Shown here one piece after another: positions 44,763 through 46,980 of a DNA stretch of 46,980 nt. This DNA is from Massilia sp. Root335 (GTDB taxonomy: Bacteria; Pseudomonadota; Gammaproteobacteria; Burkholderiales; Burkholderiaceae_D), in contig NZ_LMCY01000003.1 in the NCBI RefSeq assembly GCF_001425685.1, forward strand, positions 203,831 to 250,810. Direction: 5' to 3'. A program made the position numbers and the translations under genes. The notes under the pieces are model-generated. The model was not told the origin of the DNA. It searched no databases and worked only from the letters and a program-made list of their open reading frames with translations. Each line of letters starts with the position of its first letter. Position 1 is the stretch's first letter.

Positions 44763-44768
44763 TATAAT
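44763..44768 (+). promoter_or_regulatory. TATAAT -10 element before the last kinase gene
   Basis: A consensus TATAAT sits 29 bases upstream of the ATG at 44797. A convincing -35 hexamer at the right spacing was not found, so the promoter is incomplete evidence. It argues for the ATG at 44797 rather than the in-frame ATG at 44767. Confidence 0.35.
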
Positions 44769-44796
44769 GGATCACTTGGTATTGACGGACACCCCC

Positions 44797-46980
44797 ATGC
44801 GCGCTCACCACGGGCCCACGCTGTCGCTGCGCCACCTGCTGATCCTGCTGACCGCGATCGGCCTGCTGCCGCTGGCCGCGCTCGGCGCCTGGAGCGTGCA
44901 CCTGGCCGCGGAATACCACCAGAGCGAACAGGAACGCGCGCTGCTGGACCTGGCGCGGGCGCTGTCGAGCGCCGTCGACGCGGAACTGGACGGCACCGTC
45001 GCCACGCTCGCCAGCATGGCGCGCACCCCGGCGCTCGACACCGGCGACGTGCGCGCGTTCTACCCCATCGCGCGCGACCAGGCCCTGGCGCAGCAGGAAT
45101 GGCTGGGCGTGATCCTGGCCGACGGCACCGGCCGCATGCTGTTCCGCACGACGGCGCCGTTCGATGCGCCGGCGCAACCCATCGCCGATCCCTCCAGCCT
45201 GCACCTGGCGCTCGCGCTGCGCCGTCCCGTGATCGGGCACGTCGCGCGCGGCAAGGGCGGCCGTCCCGCCGTGCCCGTGCGCTATCCGGTGAGCGACGCG
45301 GCCGGCCATTCCTACGTGCTGACGGCCGTCGTCCGGCCCGACCGCATCATGCGCGTGGTCGAGCGGCAGCGGGTGCCCGCCGGCTCGATGATCACGGTGC
45401 TGGACAGCGACGGCACGCTCGTCGCCCGCTCGCGCGGCCAGGACGACGTCGGCGCCGCGCCGGCCCCGACGCTGGCGCGGCTGGCCCGGTTGAACGGCCC
45501 GGAAGGCGTCGGGCCCACCGTCACCATCGAGGGCGACGCGCTGACGACGGCCTATACCCGGCTGTCGCGCTACGGCTGGACGGTCGCCGTCGGCGCGCCG
45601 CCCGCGGGCTGGGCCGGCGCCGCCGCGCAGGGATTCATCTGGTACGCGGCCGGCATCGTGCTGTCGCTGGCGCTGAGCATCGGCCTCGCGTCCATGCTGG
45701 CGCGGCGGATCGTGCGCCGCATCGCCGCCCTCGAGACGGGCGCCGCCGCGCTGGGCGCCGGTGCCGATCTCGCCGTACCCCATTCGCGCATCCGCGAAAT
45801 CGACGCGATGGGCGCCGCGCTGCGGGCGGCGGCCGGGCACCGCGCCGCGCACGAACAGGAACGCGGCCGCCTGATGGACACGCTGGCCCAGGCCCTCGCC
45901 ACGCGCGAGCAAGCGCTGGAGCAGGCGCGCCGGGCCGGCCGCGCCAAGGATGAATTCCTCGCCGTGCTGGGCCACGAACTGCGCAATCCGCTGGCCCCGA
46001 TCGCCGGCGCGCTCGACCTGATGGACCTGCGCAACGACGAGGGCAGCCGGCGCGAGCGCGGCATCATGCGGCGCCAGGTCGCGCACCTCAAGCACCTCGT
46101 CGACGACCTGCTCGACGTCTCCCGCATCGCGTCCGGCAAGCTGCGCATCGACCTCGCGCCGGTGGACCTCGCGGCCGTCGCGCGCCACGCCGTCGCCGCC
46201 CTGCCCGACCAGCCCATCCGGCTGCAGGCGCCGGACGCGCTGTGGGTCGACGGCGACGAACACCGGCTCGCGCAGGTGCTCGGCAACCTGCTGTCGAACG
46301 CGGCCCGCTTCGGCAGCACGGACACGCACGTCGTCCTCGACGGCGCCGACGGCGCGGCGCGCCTCGTCGTCAGCGACAACGGCGTCGGCATGCAGGCCGG
46401 GCTCGCCGGGCGCGTGTTCGAACCGTTTTACCAGGCGCCGCAGCCGCTGGCGCGCCACGGCGGCCTCGGACTCGGCCTCGCCATCGTGCACCGCATCGTC
46501 GAGCTGCACGGCGGCCGCGTGAGCGCGCACAGCGACGGTCCCGGCATGGGCAGCCGCTTCGAGATCCGGCTGCCGCTGGGCACGCCCGCGGCCGCCCCCG
46601 CGCCGGCCGCCGTGCGCGCCGAAAGCCGGCCGCTGCGCGTGCTCGTGGTGGACGACAACGAGGACGCGGCCACGCTCACGGCCGCCGTCCTGCGCCAGCT
46701 CGGCCACGACGTCAGGACGGCGCATACGGCGCTGGCCGCGCTGGACGTGCAGGCCGCCTGGCCGCCGGACGCGGCGATCCTGGACATCGGCCTGCCCGAC
46801 CTGGACGGCTACGCCCTCGCCGCCGCCATGCGGCGCGCGGCGCACCGGCCGCTGCGGCTGGCGGCCCTCACCGGCTACGGCCGCCAGGCCGGCGTCGTCG
46901 CCCACTCGCCGGACGACGCGGCCGCGTTCGACCTGCACCTGACCAAGCCGGCCAGCGTGGACGACTTGCGGCGGGCGCTG
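44797..46980 (+). CDS. Hybrid sensor histidine kinase with receiver (3' end outside window)
   Basis: 728 codons are visible and the frame is open to the right edge. A membrane helix (HLLILLTAIGLLPLAALGAWSV, about 12-33) and a second (FIWYAAGIVLSLALSIGLASML, about 285-305) bracket a periplasmic sensor with a Cache-like LGVILADGTGRMLFRT. HisKA has VLGHELRNPLAPI with H393. The HATPase boxes are NLLSNAARF, DNGVGM and GLGLGLAIV. The receiver starts LRVLVVDDNEDAATL and has D663 in ILDIGLPDLDGY and Lys in LTKPAS. An upstream in-frame ATG at 44767 overlaps a TATAAT hexamer and is less likely. It resembles the 31519 kinase in layout. Confidence 0.93.
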   Translation, partial: MRAHHGPTLSLRHLLILLTAIGLLPLAALGAWSVHLAAEYHQSEQERALLDLARALSSAVDAELDGTVATLASMARTPALDTGDVRAFYPIARDQALAQQEWLGVILADGTGRMLFRTTAPFDAPAQPIADPSSLHLALALRRPVIGHVARGKGGRPAVPVRYPVSDAAGHSYVLTAVVRPDRIMRVVERQRVPAGSMITVLDSDGTLVARSRGQDDVGAAPAPTLARLARLNGPEGVGPTVTIEGDALTTAYTRLSRYGWTVAVGAPPAGWAGAAAQGFIWYAAGIVLSLALSIGLASMLARRIVRRIAALETGAAALGAGADLAVPHSRIREIDAMGAALRAAAGHRAAHEQERGRLMDTLAQALATREQALEQARRAGRAKDEFLAVLGHELRNPLAPIAGALDLMDLRNDEGSRRERGIMRRQVAHLKHLVDDLLDVSRIASGKLRIDLAPVDLAAVARHAVAALPDQPIRLQAPDALWVDGDEHRLAQVLGNLLSNAARFGSTDTHVVLDGADGAARLVVSDNGVGMQAGLAGRVFEPFYQAPQPLARHGGLGLGLAIVHRIVELHGGRVSAHSDGPGMGSRFEIRLPLGTPAAAPAPAAVRAESRPLRVLVVDDNEDAATLTAAVLRQLGHDVRTAHTALAALDVQAAWPPDAAILDIGLPDLDGYALAAAMRRAAHRPLRLAALTGYGRQAGVVAHSPDDAAAFDLHLTKPASVDDLRRAL

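Overview
The window reads as a chromosomal segment of a high-GC betaproteobacterium, most likely an Oxalobacteraceae member of the Massilia/Duganella/Telluria type. This is an inference from uniformly GC-rich coding sequence, multi-HAMP and Cache hybrid histidine kinases, a PEP-CTERM protein behind a sigma-54-type promoter, a split ChrA pair, and GTGGGCAC-type palindromic repeats. There is no rRNA, tRNA, CRISPR array, prophage or insertion sequence. About 33 protein genes are supported. The first is cut by the left edge and the last by the right edge.

Layout. 1-4.5 kb: the 3' part of a hybrid kinase (tandem HAMP, GAF, HisKA, HATPase, three receivers), translationally coupled to a degenerate CheR-like protein. 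4.5-11.2 kb: a GST, an exported M1 aminopeptidase, GlpD, and an HD hydrolase overlapping a Sir2 deacylase. 11.2-14.1 kb: a UvrD-family helicase with a LexA-like box in its promoter, flanked by two diverged direct copies of a DnaA-box-bearing intergenic element. 14.1-17 kb: small orphan proteins, a two-gene chromate transporter (one subunit with a Ser/Asn microsatellite) and S-formylglutathione hydrolase. 17-21 kb: a stress cluster of Hsp20, phosphoribosyltransferase, SRPBCC protein and erythromycin-esterase-like protein. 21-24.6 kb: a CsgG-like exported protein and a Cache/PAS/GGDEF diguanylate cyclase.

24.7-30.1 kb: an IorAB-type molybdenum hydroxylase followed by a TPR-methyltransferase, then a 135-bp palindromic element whose two ends supply the stop codons of both flanking convergent genes, a nicotinamidase and a small stress-like protein. 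30.3-33.8 kb: an aminotransferase-fold protein whose PLP-binding lysine is Gln, five bases ahead of a Cache-HAMP hybrid kinase. 33.8-38.4 kb: a DUF3016 protein, a CPA1 Na+/H+ antiporter, and a 718-residue exported protein with a PEP-CTERM sorting signal in its middle followed at once by what looks like a second signal peptide. 38.4-47 kb: a small basic protein, topoisomerase IB, a GST/PNPOx pair divergent from a LysR regulator, an Asp/Glu racemase, a BBE-type FAD oxidase and another hybrid kinase.

The genes do not form one pathway. Recurrent themes are signal transduction (three hybrid kinases and one diguanylate cyclase), stress and detoxification (Hsp20 cluster, GSTs, ChrA, FghA), and NAD/nicotinamide chemistry (Sir2, PncA). 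The most unusual items are the internal PEP-CTERM/signal-peptide junction, the lysine-less aminotransferase paired with a kinase, the duplicated DnaA-box element around uvrD, and an Hsp20-PRTase-esterase cluster that recalls the mycobacterial hspX neighbourhood.
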